From Rapana venosa (Eukaryota > Mollusca > Gastropoda > Neogastropoda > Muricidae), in assembly GCA_028751875.1 (NCBI GenBank), contig CM054153.1, positions 23,849,458 through 23,913,457 of the forward strand: 64,000 nucleotides of DNA, written 5' to 3'. Shown here piece after piece: positions 1 to 10,992 of the stretch (positions are counted from its first letter, which is position 1; the number at the start of each line of letters is the position of its first letter). Position numbers and translations under genes: made by a program. A model generated the notes under the pieces. The model saw nothing but the letters and a program-made list of their open reading frames with translations. It ran no database searches and was not told the origin of the DNA.

Positions 1-267
1 GCAGTTTTGTCAATTTTGTCATCCGTTCCCACCGACACCCAATGGCCTACTCTTCTGAAAAGCGGAACGGGTTTTAACGTGTGCGCAAGATGTTCTGCGT
101 GCGTTAGCACACGGGGTCTCGGTTTATAGTCTCATCCGAAGGACTTTTGGGGGAGAGTGGAGTCGGCACTGATGTTAACTCCGGAGGAAAAATCCTCTTG
201 ATCGAGAATCGAACCCGGGTCAGCAGATCACGAACACATCACTCTAACCACCAGCTATCCCGTCCCC
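1..267 (-). mobile_element. SINE family A copy, tRNA head, cut by window start
   Basis: This is a tRNA-derived SINE lying on the minus strand. Read on that strand it begins with a pol III box A-like TAGCTGGTGGTTAGAG, followed by a box B-like GGGTTCGATTCTC. It continues through the central domain common to family A (GGATGAGACTATAAACCGAG, then GTAGGCCATTG) and leaves the window before its 3' tail. The same order of blocks recurs at 12884-13235, 28870-29303, 29358-29815, 38551-39060 and 42093-42552, so this is a dispersed repeat and not a functional tRNA gene. No coding capacity is seen. Confidence 0.8.
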
Positions 268-776
268 TTGTGTGTGGGTGGGTGTGTGTGTGTGTGCGCG
301 CGAGCGCGCGCGCGCCAACAGGTTGAAAGGTCACCGACCACGAGGTTGAACTAAAATCTTTCCCGGCTGTTTTTATGTACATGTGGCCCAGGGGACAGAG
401 AGATCTATTCTGTTCCGAGTTAGGCTAAACCACGATGCTATAAACCTTCACTTTCCTGCTGTGGTGTGTATGTGTGTGTGCGTGCGTGCGCGCGCGCGCG
501 CGCGTGTGTGTGTGTGCGTGCATGTGTGTGTGTGTGTGGGCGAGCCAACAGGTTGTGAGATAGTCCTACAGAGTCTCTGACCACTATGTTGAACTAAACC
601 TTCACGCTGCTTTGTTGTGTGTTGTGTGTGTGTGTGTGTGTGTGTGGGTGTGTGTGTGTGCGTGCATGTGTGTGGTGTGTGGCGAGCCAACAGGTTGTGA
701 GATAGTCCTACAGAGTCTCTGACCACTATGTTGAACTAAACCTTCACGCTGCGTTGTGTGTGTGTGCGTGTGTGTT

Positions 777-965
777 TCAAGTCAAGTCAAGTCAAGTCAA
801 AATGATCTTTCTTGAGGGTAAAAGAATCAGTTTATAGAACCTTTTTTCATCCTGCCCCTCACCCAAACAAAACCACCACCCACCCCAAAAAATCAAGAAA
901 ATTGACATATAAAAGCATTCAAAATACAATGTTCATACATGTTTTGAAGACAAAAATCTATGAAG
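777..965 (+). repeat. Direct duplication, copy 1 of 2
   Basis: This segment starts with (TCAAG)n and runs through GATCTTTCTTGAGGGTAAAA to AAAATCTATGAAGTGTG. It is repeated with few changes at 1193-1373. It contains no recognisable gene. It lies inside the GT-rich compound array, which suggests that array and insert were duplicated together. Confidence 0.8.
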
Positions 966-1192
966 TGTGTGTGTGTGTGTAAACTCTCATGCTGCGGTGT
1001 GTGTGTGTGTGTGCGCGCGCGCGCGCGTGCACGTGTGTGTGCGTGCGTGCTTGTTTGTGTGTGCGTGCGTGCATGTGTGTGTGCGCGCGCGCGCGCGCCA
1101 ACAGGTTGTGAGATAGGCCTACGGAGTCTCTGACCACTATGTTGAACTAAACCTTCACGCTGCGTTGTGTGTGTGTGTGATGTGTGTGTGTG

Positions 1193-1373
1193 TCAAGTCA
1201 AGTCAAGTCAAATTGATCTTTATTGAGGGTAAAAGATTCAGTTTATACAACTTTTTTTGCATCCGGCCCCTCACCCAAACAAAACAAAACAAAACAAAAT
1301 CCAGAAAATTGACATATAAAAACATTCAATATACAATGTTCACACATTTTTAGAAGACAAAAATCTATGAAGT
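1193..1373 (+). repeat. Direct duplication, copy 2 of 2
   Basis: This is the second copy of the segment at 777-965. It has the same (TCAAG)n start and the same end before the GT run. The main difference is in an A/C-rich stretch near 1275-1300. Confidence 0.8.
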
Positions 1374-1700
1374 GTGTGTGTTTGTGTGTGTGTGTGTGTA
1401 TGAGTGTGTGTGTGTGTGTGCTTGTGTGTGTGTGTGTGTAAACTCTCACGCTGCATGTGTGTGTGTGTGTAAACTCTCACATTGCGTGTGTGTGTAAACT
1501 CTCACCATTGCGTTTGTGTGTGTGTGAGCATGTTGTGTGTGTAAACTCTCCACGCTGCGTTTTGTGTGTGCATGTGCGTGCGTGCGTGTGTGTGTGTGTG
1601 TGTTTAAACTCTCACGCTGCGTTTTGCATGTGTGTGTGTGTGTGTGTCCCAACAGGTTGATATGCGAGATCCCTGAGTCTCCGACCACTAGCCTAGCCTA

Positions 1701-2030
1701 CTAGCTTCAATCTTTCCCACTGGCTGTGTAACTAACCTACGTTTCCCACGGGGGTAGGAGTTGAGGTTTCAGAGGCAGAAGACCACACCATAGCCTACAG
1801 AAGTCTCCTTGGGCTTGTTGTGTTGCATGTAGGCCTAGGCTAGCCTAGCCTAGCCTATACCCCCAGTAGGGCAGATGAGAGAGGTTCCACGTTTTGACTC
1901 AGTCGACAAGAGGACATCTTTCTCAGGTATGTGTGTGTGTGTGTATGTGTTGTTGTTGTTGTTGTCTTCAATTTAACGTCTGTTCACTCTAAGTGATATT
2001 AGACGAGGTTTACACGAGTACATTTTTATT
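1701..2030. other. No gene seen; short GCCTA tandem and a dispersed motif
   Basis: A short (GCCTA)n run sits near 1831-1857. The motif TTCAATTTAACGTCTGTTCA at about 1968-1990 recurs three times at 9828-9980. Nothing coding is recognisable. Confidence 0.5.
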
Positions 2031-2270
2031 TTTATTAAGCTGTGGGGGTGAGTTTTTGTGTCGAATTTGTTTTCTTTTGTGTGTGTGTGTGTGTGCTTCC
2101 TCATTTTTTTCATTTTTTTATTTTTATTAAGCTGTGGGGGGTGAGTTTTTGTGTCGAAGTTTTTTTTCTTTTGTGTGTGTGTGTGGTGTGTGCTTCGTCA
2201 TTTTTTTTTATTTTTTATTTTTATTAAGCTGTGGGGGGTGAGTTTTTCTGTCGAATTTTTTCTTTTATGT
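2031..2270 (+). repeat. Tandem repeat, about 92-97 bp x 3
   Basis: Three consecutive units each contain ATTAAGCTGTGGGGG, GAGTTTTTGTGTCGAA and a (GT)n run. They begin near 2033, 2126 and 2223. The open frames over them are repeat translations. Confidence 0.85.
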
Positions 2271-2490
2271 GGTGTGTGTGGTTGATGGTTGATGATGGTT
2301 GGTAGTGATGGTTAGTGGTTGGTGGTAGTGGTGAGTTTTAGTGGTGTGGTGGTGGTAGTGATGATGGTTAGTGGTGCTGGTGGTGGGTGGGGTTGGTTGG
2401 GGTGGGGAGTTGTGTGCGAATTGTGTTTGATATGATTGGTGGTTTGATGTGGTGGTGGTTGGGGATGGTGGTGGTGGTGGTTCTGAAAAT
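2271..2490. repeat. GGT/GAT-rich low-complexity DNA
   Basis: An irregular GGTGGT, GATGGTT and TTGGTTGG mixture without a fixed period. No coding signal is seen. Confidence 0.6.
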
Positions 2491-2591
2491 TTGGTTTTTT
2501 TTTATTCTGTTGTATCAGAGCAGTGGGGCATTTTTCTCTTATCATAATTATGATTGATCTTCTGAGGTAGTATGTCTTATGATTGTTTGTC

Positions 2592-2664
2592 TTATGATCT
2601 TTGATTTGTTGCTTTACAAGATTCAGCGCTATATAAATTCCATACATTATTATTATTATGATTA
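2592..2664 (+). mobile_element. L2-like 3' tail fragment
   Basis: The block GATTTGTTGCTTTACAAGAT, then TCAGCGCTATATAAATTCC, ends in (ATT)n. The same tail ends SINE copies at 35023-35335, 41022-41322, 49602-49850 and 50640-50932 and a LINE fragment at 44320-44740. Tails with GCGCTATATAAAT and short A/T repeats are characteristic of the 3' ends of L2/CR1-type LINEs and of SINEs they mobilise (established knowledge). Here only the tail remains. Confidence 0.7.
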
Positions 2665-2840
2665 CGCGCGCGCGCGCGCGCACACACACACACACACACG
2701 TGCGCGCGCATGCACGCACGCACGCACGCAAAACCTCATTACATCCCTTTCCGTTTCCCTCCTTCCCTGTATTTTCTTCTTTTTCTCTTTCTCTCTCTCT
2801 CTCTCCCCCTCCCCTCCCCCCCCCCCCCCCCCCCCCAATC
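2665..2840. repeat. CG/AC, CT and poly-C microsatellites
   Basis: (CG)n passes into (CA)n, then (GCAC)n, a CT-rich stretch and a run of C at about 2817-2836. There is no coding signal. Confidence 0.9.
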
Positions 2841-2969
2841 ATCAAATCCTCATCAAAAGGTCGGTCGACTCAGTACAGTACAGTAGCAAGCGAAGTCCTG
2901 AAGATTGGCTACTAAGGCCTGCTACTACACGTTTATGGCCGAGAGAGATGGAAAGGGGTGTGGGGGAGA

Positions 2970-3070
2970 GGTAGGAAGATGGGGGGGGGGGGGGGGGTGG
3001 GGGGGAGAAGATGGGGGGGGGGGGGGGGGTAGTTGTAGAAGAAGTGTAGTATTAGAGAGAAGAGATAATG

Positions 3071-3124
<54 letters not shown>

Positions 3125-3260
3125 AGGAAGAGGATAGATATAGTAAGAGAGGAGATGTCTGGGGGAGGTGGTGAAGGGGTGTGGGGGATGGGGCAGGCAG
3201 GGGGAGGGGATGGGTGTGGAGGATTGGGTGGGGTGGGGGGGGGGGGGACAGTGGGGAACA
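2970..3260. repeat. G homopolymers and (GA)n block
   Basis: Long G runs (about 2981-3003, 3015-3030 and 3236-3247) flank a (GA)n tract at 3073-3125. The overlapping open frames are low-complexity artefacts. Confidence 0.9.
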
Positions 3261-3855
3261 CGTGTAACTGCTACCGAGCACGAACAGAAGGGGACGGTAT
3301 AATGATAATATATATGTGTACGTGCAGGGCGATAGGCATGGTACACATTTTTCCCCCGGATGGACATCTTGTATGGTAAAGATGGAGGGGTGGGGGTGAG
3401 GAGGGGAAAGAGGGAGGGAGCTGGGCAAGCTGGAAAGCGCAGGTGAGATAAAGTTAGGGGGGGGGGGGGGGGGGGTGAAAGTCTGTTTATATTATGGATT
3501 TTACACACTTGCGAGCGTTTTGACTAGGACAGAAGAGGTCAGAGGTCGTGTCTGTGTGCTTTTCTATCTTGGAAGAAGATTTTGAAGAGAGAGAGAGAGG
3601 CTTTTGACGCTTTCACACCAATTTATTTGTCAATGGTATTAAAGGGGGTTATCAACTTTCTTTGTAAATACAAAAAATACAAGAAAAAACATTTTTATTA
3701 ACATAATGAAAACAAAAAACCCAAAAATGACTTTAGAAGATACGACTTTAAGCCGACGTAAAATCGGTTTCAAAAGAAATATAACAGTAAGAACAAGTAA
3801 ACCAATGTACAAAAAACACTAAAAAAATAAAAGCATTCTGAATGCTCTCTATAAT
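3261..3855. other. No gene seen; mixed sequence with one G run
   Basis: Moderately complex DNA with a G run at 3459-3474 and an A-rich end. I recognise no coding region or element family. Confidence 0.4.
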
Positions 3856-3859
3856 TACA

Positions 3860-4160
3860 ACTGAGCATAAGTTTCTTCTTCTCCTCTTTCCTTTTTCTTC
3901 TCTTCCTCCTCCTCTACTTCTTCTCTCCTCCCTCCCTCTCCTTCTTGTTTTCTCTGCTCTCTTCTCTCTTCTCTCTTCTCTCTTCTTCTTCTCTCCCTCT
4001 CTCCTTCCTCCCTCCCTCCTCTCTCTCTCTCATTCTACCTACATTCTCTCTCTCTTCTCCCTCTCTCTTCTTCTCTTCTCACTTCTTTCTACTTTTCTTC
4101 CTTCTTCTCTTTCTCCTCTCTCTTCTTCTCTCCTCTCTCTTCTTCTTCCTCTCCTCCTCT

Positions 4161-4192
<32 letters not shown>

Positions 4193-4650
4193 TCTCTCAT
4201 CCTCTCTCTCTCCCCTCTCCTCTCTCTTCTCCTCTTTCTTCACATCCTCTCTCTCTTCTCTCTCTTCTCTTCTCCTCTCTCTCTCTCTCTTCTCTCCTCC
4301 TCTTCTCTCTCCTCTCTCTCTCTCTCCTCTCTTCTCTCTCTCTCCTTCTCTCTCTCTTCTTCCTCTCTCTCAAACTTCACATTCTTCTTTCTTTCTTTCT
4401 CTCTTCTTCTCCTCTTCTCTACTCCTCACTTCTCTCCTCCCTCTCCCTCTGTTCTCTTGTGTCTCAGCTCTTTCTCTCTCTTTTCGCTCGTTTCTATTTT
4501 TCTTTTTTGTTTCGTCCCTCCCTTCGCCTTTTATTCCCCTCTCTCTCTTCCGTCTTCTTTTCTTCACGGACCCCCGTTTGCTTCCTTTTTCTTCATCAAT
4601 TCTCTTATTCTTCGATTTATCCTCTCTTCCTCCGTTTGTGTTGGTGATAA
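3860..4650. repeat. Long polypyrimidine tract (CT-rich, about 0.8 kb)
   Basis: Almost pure T/C on the plus strand, mostly imperfect (CT)n and (TTC)n. It opens overlapping Ser/Leu/Phe frames of 246-272 codons that have no codon structure and are not genes. Such purine-pyrimidine tracts can form triplex DNA (inference). Confidence 0.9.
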
Positions 4651-4819
4651 AGTATTTTAATGGGAATTTATTGTTTTTGTTTTAATCAGTCCCTGCCATT
4701 AGGGATCATCGATAAATTTTCTTTAGCTCTGTAAGTAAAAAAGGGGGAAGAAGTGTGAAAGGTGGTGGGAGGAGATGGATAAGATAGCGTGCTGAAGTTT
4801 GAAACAGGGTTGATGTATT

Positions 4820-4965
4820 TAGAGGGGGGGGGGAGGGGGGGGGGGGGAAAAGGGGGGGGGGGGAAGGAGGGAAAGGAGTGGGGGGGGGGTTTGAAAGGGG
4901 GGGGGGGGTGGTGGGGGCCCGGGGGGGGGGGGAGGGAGGCGGGAGGGGGTGGGGTGGGGGGGAGA
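4820..4965. repeat. G-rich tract with long G homopolymers
   Basis: Repeated G runs broken by GA or GT. No gene is present. Several runs of four or more G lie close together, which is compatible with G-quadruplex formation (inference). Confidence 0.85.
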
Positions 4966-4984
4966 GAAAAACAATATAATTAAA

Positions 4985-5400
4985 AATATGGCATCAGAAA
5001 GCCACTATGTTATAATGGAAAAGGAGTCCAAAACCCGCCAATCGGTTGTCTTGGTAGCAAGAAAACATACCCGGAGGATTGGGGGGTAGTTCAGGAGAGT
5101 GTAGGTTGATTGAAGTTTAAGAATAGGGAGGAGGAGGAGTAGGAGGGGACGGAAACTAAAGAATTAATGTAAGGAACAAAGAAAAAAGAAGAGAAGGGGA
5201 AGGAAGGGTGGAAGGGAAAGACAAGAGGTGAGAAAGGGGGGGGAATTGGGTTCGGAATTTAGGAATAAGAGAAGAGGTTTGTACTGTCTCCCCTTGAACA
5301 GATGGGGGGACAGAGGGGTCAAGACACGAAAAAAAATTAAATGAAGAGCCCCCCCCCCGACAATTAAAGAATTGGAATGTCATGAAAAGTTTGATAAAGG
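4985..5400 (+). repeat. Diverged direct duplication, unit 1
   Basis: Blocks here reappear in the same order at 6105-6400: a CCACTATGTTATAATGGAAA-like block, an AACATACCCGGAG-like block, and GACGGAAACTAAAGAATT followed by AATGTAAGGA. That last block is at about 5149 and again at about 6335. The spacing between units is about 1.1-1.2 kb. The material between the blocks is GA/G-rich filler. Confidence 0.65.
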
Positions 5401-5614
5401 GGTATCAAGATGAGGAGAGGGGGGAGGAGGGGAGGGGGGGAAAAAAGAAATGGAGGGGAGAAAAGAAAAGAAGAAAATAATGAAAGAGTGATTAAAGTCA
5501 ACGGGGAAAAAGGGAGGGAAGGAACAGGGAAGGAGGAGGGTTCTTATTCCCCTCATTAAATTTCATTTTGTGTTCTGAAACAAAAGTGACCTGATTTTAT
5601 TAACTTTTACCCCT

Positions 5615-5763
5615 TTACTAAAAAAAAAAAAAGGGGAAAAAAAAAGGGAAAAGGGGGCCCCTTAAAAGGGGGGGGGGAAGGGAAAGGGGGGGTTAGGGGG
5701 TGGACCCCAAATTTTGGGGGGCCCCCCCCCCCCCAAAAAAAGGGGGGGGAAAAAAAACGGGGG

Positions 5764-5804
<41 letters not shown>

Positions 5805-5840
5805 AAATTTTTCCCCCCCCCCCCCCAAAAAATTTTTTTT

Positions 5841-5902
<62 letters not shown>

Positions 5903-5930
5903 AAACCCCCCCCCCCCCCCAAAGGCAAAA
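5615..5930. repeat. Homopolymer ladder (A, G, C, T runs only)
   Basis: For about 300 bases the sequence is a chain of homopolymer blocks of A, G, C and T with almost no single-base units, including C runs of roughly 30-40 bases. This is unlike any other stretch in the window. It may be a sequencing or consensus artefact. The Gly-, Pro-, Phe- and Lys-rich frames across it are not genes. Confidence 0.8.
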
Positions 5931-6104
5931 AGGCAAGTAAAAGGAAACAAAATGCAAAAAAGAGATCGTCACATTTTCCATCTAAGCCAGCTCTCCTGGT
6001 GGCATCACACCAAGTACATCATCCAAATAAACAAAACGATAAGACGATAAACCTTGAAAGCAATTCACGAAGTCAATACATATATTAAGATAATCAAAAG
6101 AACG

Positions 6105-6298
6105 GTACATCAAGCAGCCACAATGACTTATAATGGAAACAAGGAGTAGCCTACAAACAACAGCACAATTACAAAATGGTTTTCTTCCGTCTGTTCATAG
6201 CATGGAAAAAACATACCTGGAGAGATTGTGTCGGTGATTTTCATTTGTTCCTTTCAGCAATCTGGATAGTGTCATGCATTTTGATTCTTTTAAGAAAT

Positions 6299-6332
<34 letters not shown>

Positions 6333-6400
6333 CAGACGGAAACTAAAGAATTAATGTAAGGACAACAGATAAAGAAGAAAGGAAGGAAGGAAAGAGTTGG
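6105..6400 (+). repeat. Diverged direct duplication, unit 2
   Basis: Second unit matching 4985-5400, with the same block order. A (GA)n run at 6301-6330 precedes the shared GACGGAAACTAAAGAATT block. A weaker third echo (GACAGAAACTAATGAATG) occurs near 6710. Confidence 0.65.
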
Positions 6401-6854
6401 TTAAGGAAAGACAGATGGTGACCATATGAGGTGGGTGTGGGGGTGGGGGGGGGGGGGGTTCTGTCTCTGTCTCCCTCATTGAGAGAGATGTGGGTGGGTG
6501 GGTGGAGAGAGGGGGAAGGGGGACACTGAAAGAAAGTAATGAATAAATGAATGTAGGGACCCCCCCCCCCCCCCCCACCAAAAAAAGGAAGGAATGAAAT
6601 AGTTATGAAAAGGAAGAGGGGGAATCTACTCCTGTCATTGAGGGAGGGGGGGGGGGGGGGGGGGGGGGGGGAAGATAGAGAGATGGGAGGGGGGAGGGAG
6701 GACAAGAAAGACAGAAACTAATGAATGAATGAGTGAATGATGTAACGACGGGGGAAAAAAGAGGAGGGAAGAAACTAGAGAGTTAAGGAAAGGAGAATTG
6801 GGTGTCTTTTTAAATCTCCCTCATTCTATCTTTCCCCATATTCTACCTTTCTGA

Positions 6855-6934
<80 letters not shown>

Positions 6935-6948
6935 CTCTCTCTCTCCAT
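6401..6948. repeat. G runs, GA-rich DNA and (CT)n
   Basis: G runs near 6445-6459 and 6644-6671, a C run near 6560-6575, then (CT)n from about 6858 to 6945. The LINE fragment starts directly after the (CT)n. Confidence 0.85.
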
Positions 6949-8645
6949 CCTGATAATACAGATAATTACAGAGGAGTCTCATTGTTAAGTATTATTTCAA
7001 AATGTTATACAACCATATTAAATGCAAGATTGTATAACTGGTTAGAAGACAACAATGTGATTTCTGAAAGTCAAGCAGGTATTCAACAGTAGATCAAATA
7101 TTTAATTTATATGCTATCGTCCAGAAATGTATGATGAAGAAACGCAGAAAGTTATATGTAGCATTTGTTGATTTTAAAAAAGCATTTGATTCTGTTCATC
7201 ATGATAAACTTCTTGAATGCATGAGAAATCAAGGTGTGAATGGAAGATTTTTGGCTTCTTTGAAGGCAATGTATATTTTTTAGTCTCGTGTGTACGTGCA
7301 AAATTGTGAATTTACTGAATATTTTGAGTGCCCTATTGGGGTAAGACAAGGTTGTGTTTTAAGTCCTACTTTATTTTCTGTATTTATAAATCAACTTGCT
7401 ACTCACATGAATGTGAAAGGAAGACATGGTGTACAAGTTTTGCCAGACATTATGGAATTGTTTATATTACTTTTTGCTGATGATGTGGCTTTACTATCTA
7501 CAACAGTATATGGCTTACAAATCAATTAAATATCCTGCAGAACTGTTGCAATGACATGAAATTAAATGTGAACACTGAGAAAACTAAAGTCATGGTATTC
7601 AGAAAAGGAGGGTATTTTAGGACGACATGAACAATGGTTTTTGGGTGGTAAGAAACTAGAAGTATGATGAATAGTTATTGTTATTTGGGATTCCAATTTA
7701 CTACAATGAGCAGTATGAAAAGAGGTACTGAACATCTAGCATCTAAGGTAAGAAAGCGGTAGTCCAATTGAATAAGGCTTTTCAAAAATACAAGGAAATG
7801 ACTACCAAAGCATTTTTTAAGATTTTTGTATGTTAAAGTCAACCGATTCTGCTATACGCTTCTGAAGTATGGGTTTTAAACAAATTAGATCATATAGAAA
7901 AAGTTCATACTATGGCTTGCAAAAGATTTTTAGGTATACCGTTAGAACTCCAATTCAATGGTCTATGGTGATTTAGGAAGATTTCCTCTTCATGTTAATT
8001 CGTGTGTTGCGGTCTTAAGGTATTGGTTTAGATTATTACAAATGAAGAATGAAAGACTGCCACATATAGCTTATCAGATGTTATTAGAATTAGACAAAAT
8101 GGGTAAAGATTGTTGGGTGTCGAAAATCAGGGAAATTTTATGTAAGACAGGATTTAGCTTTGTTTGGTTGCAGCAGGGTGTTGGTCAGGTCAAAGTGTTT
8201 CTTAAGACTATTTAAGCAGAGACTGGTTGATCTATACATACAAGAATGGTCTGGCACTATAAGAGACCGTGACAGATATGACAATTACAGATCTTTTAAA
8301 ATCATTTTTGAAAAAGAAAAGTACGTGTCTGACATGGATACCTACTGTTTTAGAGTCGCCATCTCACAAGCTAGATTTAATGTTCTCCCTATTAATGCAA
8401 ATGTACATCGCTTTAGCAATCTTCCCAGAAGAAATCTTGTCCATTTTGCAAGTCAGCAAAGGAAGATGAACATCATTTTCTGTTTGTGTGTCCTGCATAT
8501 TCTGATTTAAGAGCCAAGTTTCTTGGGGGGTTAGCTACAACCCCAATCCACAGGTAATTACAAGTGTCAAATTCCGAACAAATGCATGGTGTCTCAAGGT
8601 ACATTTTTCATGCAGTGAACAAAAGAAAGAAAGAATTGGCTGGAA
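6949..8645 (+). pseudogene. Degraded non-LTR retrotransposon reverse transcriptase (LINE ORF2)
   Basis: Conceptual translation in shifting frames gives an ordered series of LINE reverse-transcriptase motifs. NYRGVSLLSI lies near 6970, YVAFVDFKKAFDSVHHDKLL at about 7155-7215, and GVRQGCVLSPTLFSVFI near 7338-7390. The catalytic FADDVALL lies near 7470-7495, so the YADD-type acidic pair is retained. Further on comes a conserved-looking GRFPLHVNSCVAVLRYWFRL block near 7972-8040. Last is a Cys/His-rich end CPFCKSAKEDEHHFLFVCPA near 8430-8490. Many stops and frameshifts break the frame, and the 5' part of the element (endonuclease domain) is missing. Clade assignment (Jockey/CR1 supergroup is my guess) is uncertain. 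The element is dead as read. Confidence 0.85.
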
Positions 8646-8725
8646 TTTAATGCTGGTATTGATGTGTCATCTCAATTTTATTTCAGGGTAAAGATGTGTT
8701 CATGGTATTTAACACTGCTTTGAAA

Positions 8726-8815
8726 TGGTGTGTGGGGGGGGGGGGGGGGGGGGGGGGGGGTGTATATGTGTGTGTACCTGTGTGTATGTGTTTGTGTGTG
8801 TGTGTGTGATTGTAT
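8726..8815. repeat. Poly-G followed by (GT)n
   Basis: A G run of about 28 bases is followed by a GT-rich run, just downstream of the LINE remnant. Confidence 0.9.
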
Positions 8816-9166
8816 TGGCAAAGCAAGTAATGCTGAAAAGTACCTATCATGCCTATGCTGATGTAAACTTGAAAAGTGATTGAACTTCATCTTTATGAAT
8901 GTTAACTTATAGCTAAACAGCGATGTTGAAGGTGATTTGTTTGGATTGTAGCCACCCATAGCAATGTTTTCTCTTGGTCATGACTGTGTTGAGGAGGACG
9001 ATAATGATGACACTCTTAGTCGTATGTAATGTATTGGAATGTGTTTTTATTACTGGAAAATCGATAGAAAGTTTGTTTTTGTTTTTCTCGTTTACTTGTT
9101 ACCACTCCCCTTTGTCCCTTTCACTTGTATTGTGGCCAAGGCCGAAGTACAATTAAAATGTTCAGA

Positions 9167-9167
<1 letters not shown>

Positions 9168-9213
<46 letters not shown>

Positions 9214-9550
9214 CTCCTCCTCTCTCTCTCTCTCTCTCTCTCTCCTCCTCCCTCCTCCCCCTCCTCCTTCTCCTCCTACCCCCTCCATCATCCTCGCTCG
9301 CTTTTCCCACCCCCCCTCTCAGTCTCTCTCCTTGCTTTTTTGGTTTTGTTTGTTTGGTGGGGGTTTTGTTTTGGTGGGTTTTTTGTTTGCTTTTGATTTG
9401 GTTTGGGTTTTTGTTGTTTTTTCTTGTTTGGGTTTTTTGTTTGGTTGTTGTTGTTTGGGGGGTTTTTGTAGTTGTTTTTTTTTTTTTTTTTGGGGGGGGG
9501 GGGGAGTGGGGATGGGGGAAGGGGTGTTGCTCTGTGTGTGTGTGTGTGAC

Positions 9551-9581
<31 letters not shown>

Positions 9582-9595
9582 GGTTCTCTCCCTTC
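9168..9595. repeat. CT, T/G-rich, poly-T, poly-G and GA array
   Basis: (CT)n at 9172-9245, CTCC-rich DNA, then TTTTGGTTTGG-type DNA, a T run with a G run near 9477-9504, and (GT)n/(GA)n to 9582. Frames of about 200 codons over this are repeat translations. Confidence 0.85.
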
Positions 9596-9734
9596 TTCCC
9601 ATTGTGTGTGTCAGGAAAAAAAATTAGGGCTCCGCCTCATAACCTAATGTTCCCCACATGCGTACTTCATAAATTTCACAGAAAAAACAACTGAGAGAGT
9701 ATGTATATACTTTTCTTAGAGGCCTTCGTGTGGT

Positions 9735-9990
9735 CGCATGTGCGTGCCCATTCTCATATGTGTGTGTGTGTTTGTCTCTGTGTGTGTGTATGTGTGTGTG
9801 CGCGCGGCGTATGCGTGTGTGTCTGGTGTTCAATTTAACGTCTGTTCATTCTAAGTGATATTAGTGTGTGTGTTGTGCGGGTGTGTGTGGTTTAATATAC
9901 CGTTCTGTTTATTCTAAGTGATATTATGTGTTGTGTGCGTGTGTGTTCAATTTAACATCTGTTCATTCTAAGTGATATTTGTGTGTGTTT
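9735..9990 (+). repeat. GT array with three copies of a 38-bp motif
   Basis: A motif reading TTCAATTTAACGTCTGTTCA then TTCTAAGTGATATT occurs near 9828-9864, 9888-9926 (degraded) and 9946-9980, separated by (GT)n. A fourth copy lies at about 1968-2003. The common unit suggests expansion of motif plus microsatellite together. Confidence 0.75.
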
Positions 9991-10084
9991 GTATGTGTGC
10001 GGGTGTGGGTGTGTGTGAACGTGCATATAATCATGTATGTGTACACACCCGCGTGTGTCACACAGAGACGGAGGAAATAAACAC

Positions 10085-10086
10085 AC

Positions 10087-10143
<57 letters not shown>

Positions 10144-10201
10144 CATGCATATAGTCAATAATACCATCGATAACGCTCGGTGACATTTCAACTCTCAGTG
10201 A

Positions 10202-10251
<50 letters not shown>

Positions 10252-10306
10252 TGTCAACAATGTTATCGATAACGGGCGTTGCACGTTGATATTAATTTCA
10301 CACTCT

Positions 10307-10389
<83 letters not shown>

Positions 10390-10522
10390 CCTCCTCCCTC
10401 TCATACACACACACACAGCACACGCACACACACTCTCTTTCACTCTCGCTGTCTCTGTCATACGCACGCGCATACACGCGCACACACACACACCACACAC
10501 TACACACACCAGAGATGAATAA

Positions 10523-10560
<38 letters not shown>

Positions 10561-10587
10561 ATACACACATACGCCAGAAATGAATAA

Positions 10588-10644
<57 letters not shown>

Positions 10645-10795
10645 ACTACACACACATCACATCGCAGAAAGAATAATACTCCTCTCTCTTCTCTCTTCTC
10701 TCTCTCCTCTCTCTCTCTCCTCTCTCACCTACACACACACACATACACACATACGCCAGACATGAATAATCACTCCCCTCTCTCTCTCACCTACA

Positions 10796-10840
<45 letters not shown>

Positions 10841-10850
10841 GATGCAGTCA
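10085..10850. repeat. AC / GA / CT compound array
   Basis: (AC)n at 10083-10142, (GA)n at 10200-10245, (CT)n at 10302-10386 and further AC/CT runs to 10838. Two non-simple motifs recur between the runs. One reads GTCAATAAT followed by TATCGATAACG (near 10155, 10250 and 10848). The other reads GAAATGAATAATCAC (near 10515, 10577, 10665 and 10762). The frames over it are His/Thr, Ser/Leu or Arg/Glu translations of the repeats. Confidence 0.85.
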
Positions 10851-10961
10851 ATAATCTTATCAGCAACGGACGCACCCTTCAACATCAAGTGTCAAGCTCT
10901 TTTTTTTCCTGCAAATCGTACAGCCAACCACTCACTGGTCTGCGATTTTGTGTGTTTGTGA

Positions 10962-10964
<3 letters not shown>

Positions 10965-10992
<28 letters not shown>

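Larger units (their letters stand above)
268..1700. repeat. Compound minisatellite with GT/CG cores
   Basis: Runs of (GT)n and (CG)n alternate with a recurring non-simple block beginning CAACAGGTTG and continuing through GAGTCTCTGACCACTATG to AACCTTCACGCTGCGT. Versions of the block occur near 316, 545, 687, 1099 and 1649. Shorter AAACTCTCACGCTGCGT pieces occur from 1440 to 1625. Open frames on both strands in this stretch are Cys/Val or His/Thr dipeptide translations of the microsatellite and are not genes. Alternating purine-pyrimidine runs such as 480-506 and 1010-1030 could adopt Z-form DNA (inference). Confidence 0.85.

Noticed and set aside
3842..4685. Open frames of 246 and 272 codons on the plus strand
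   Set aside because: They are translations of a CT-rich tract (Ser/Leu/Phe only), open in more than one frame at once, with no domain.
5607..6088. Gly/Phe-rich and Pro/Lys-rich frames
   Set aside because: Direct products of homopolymer runs in a probable artefact region.
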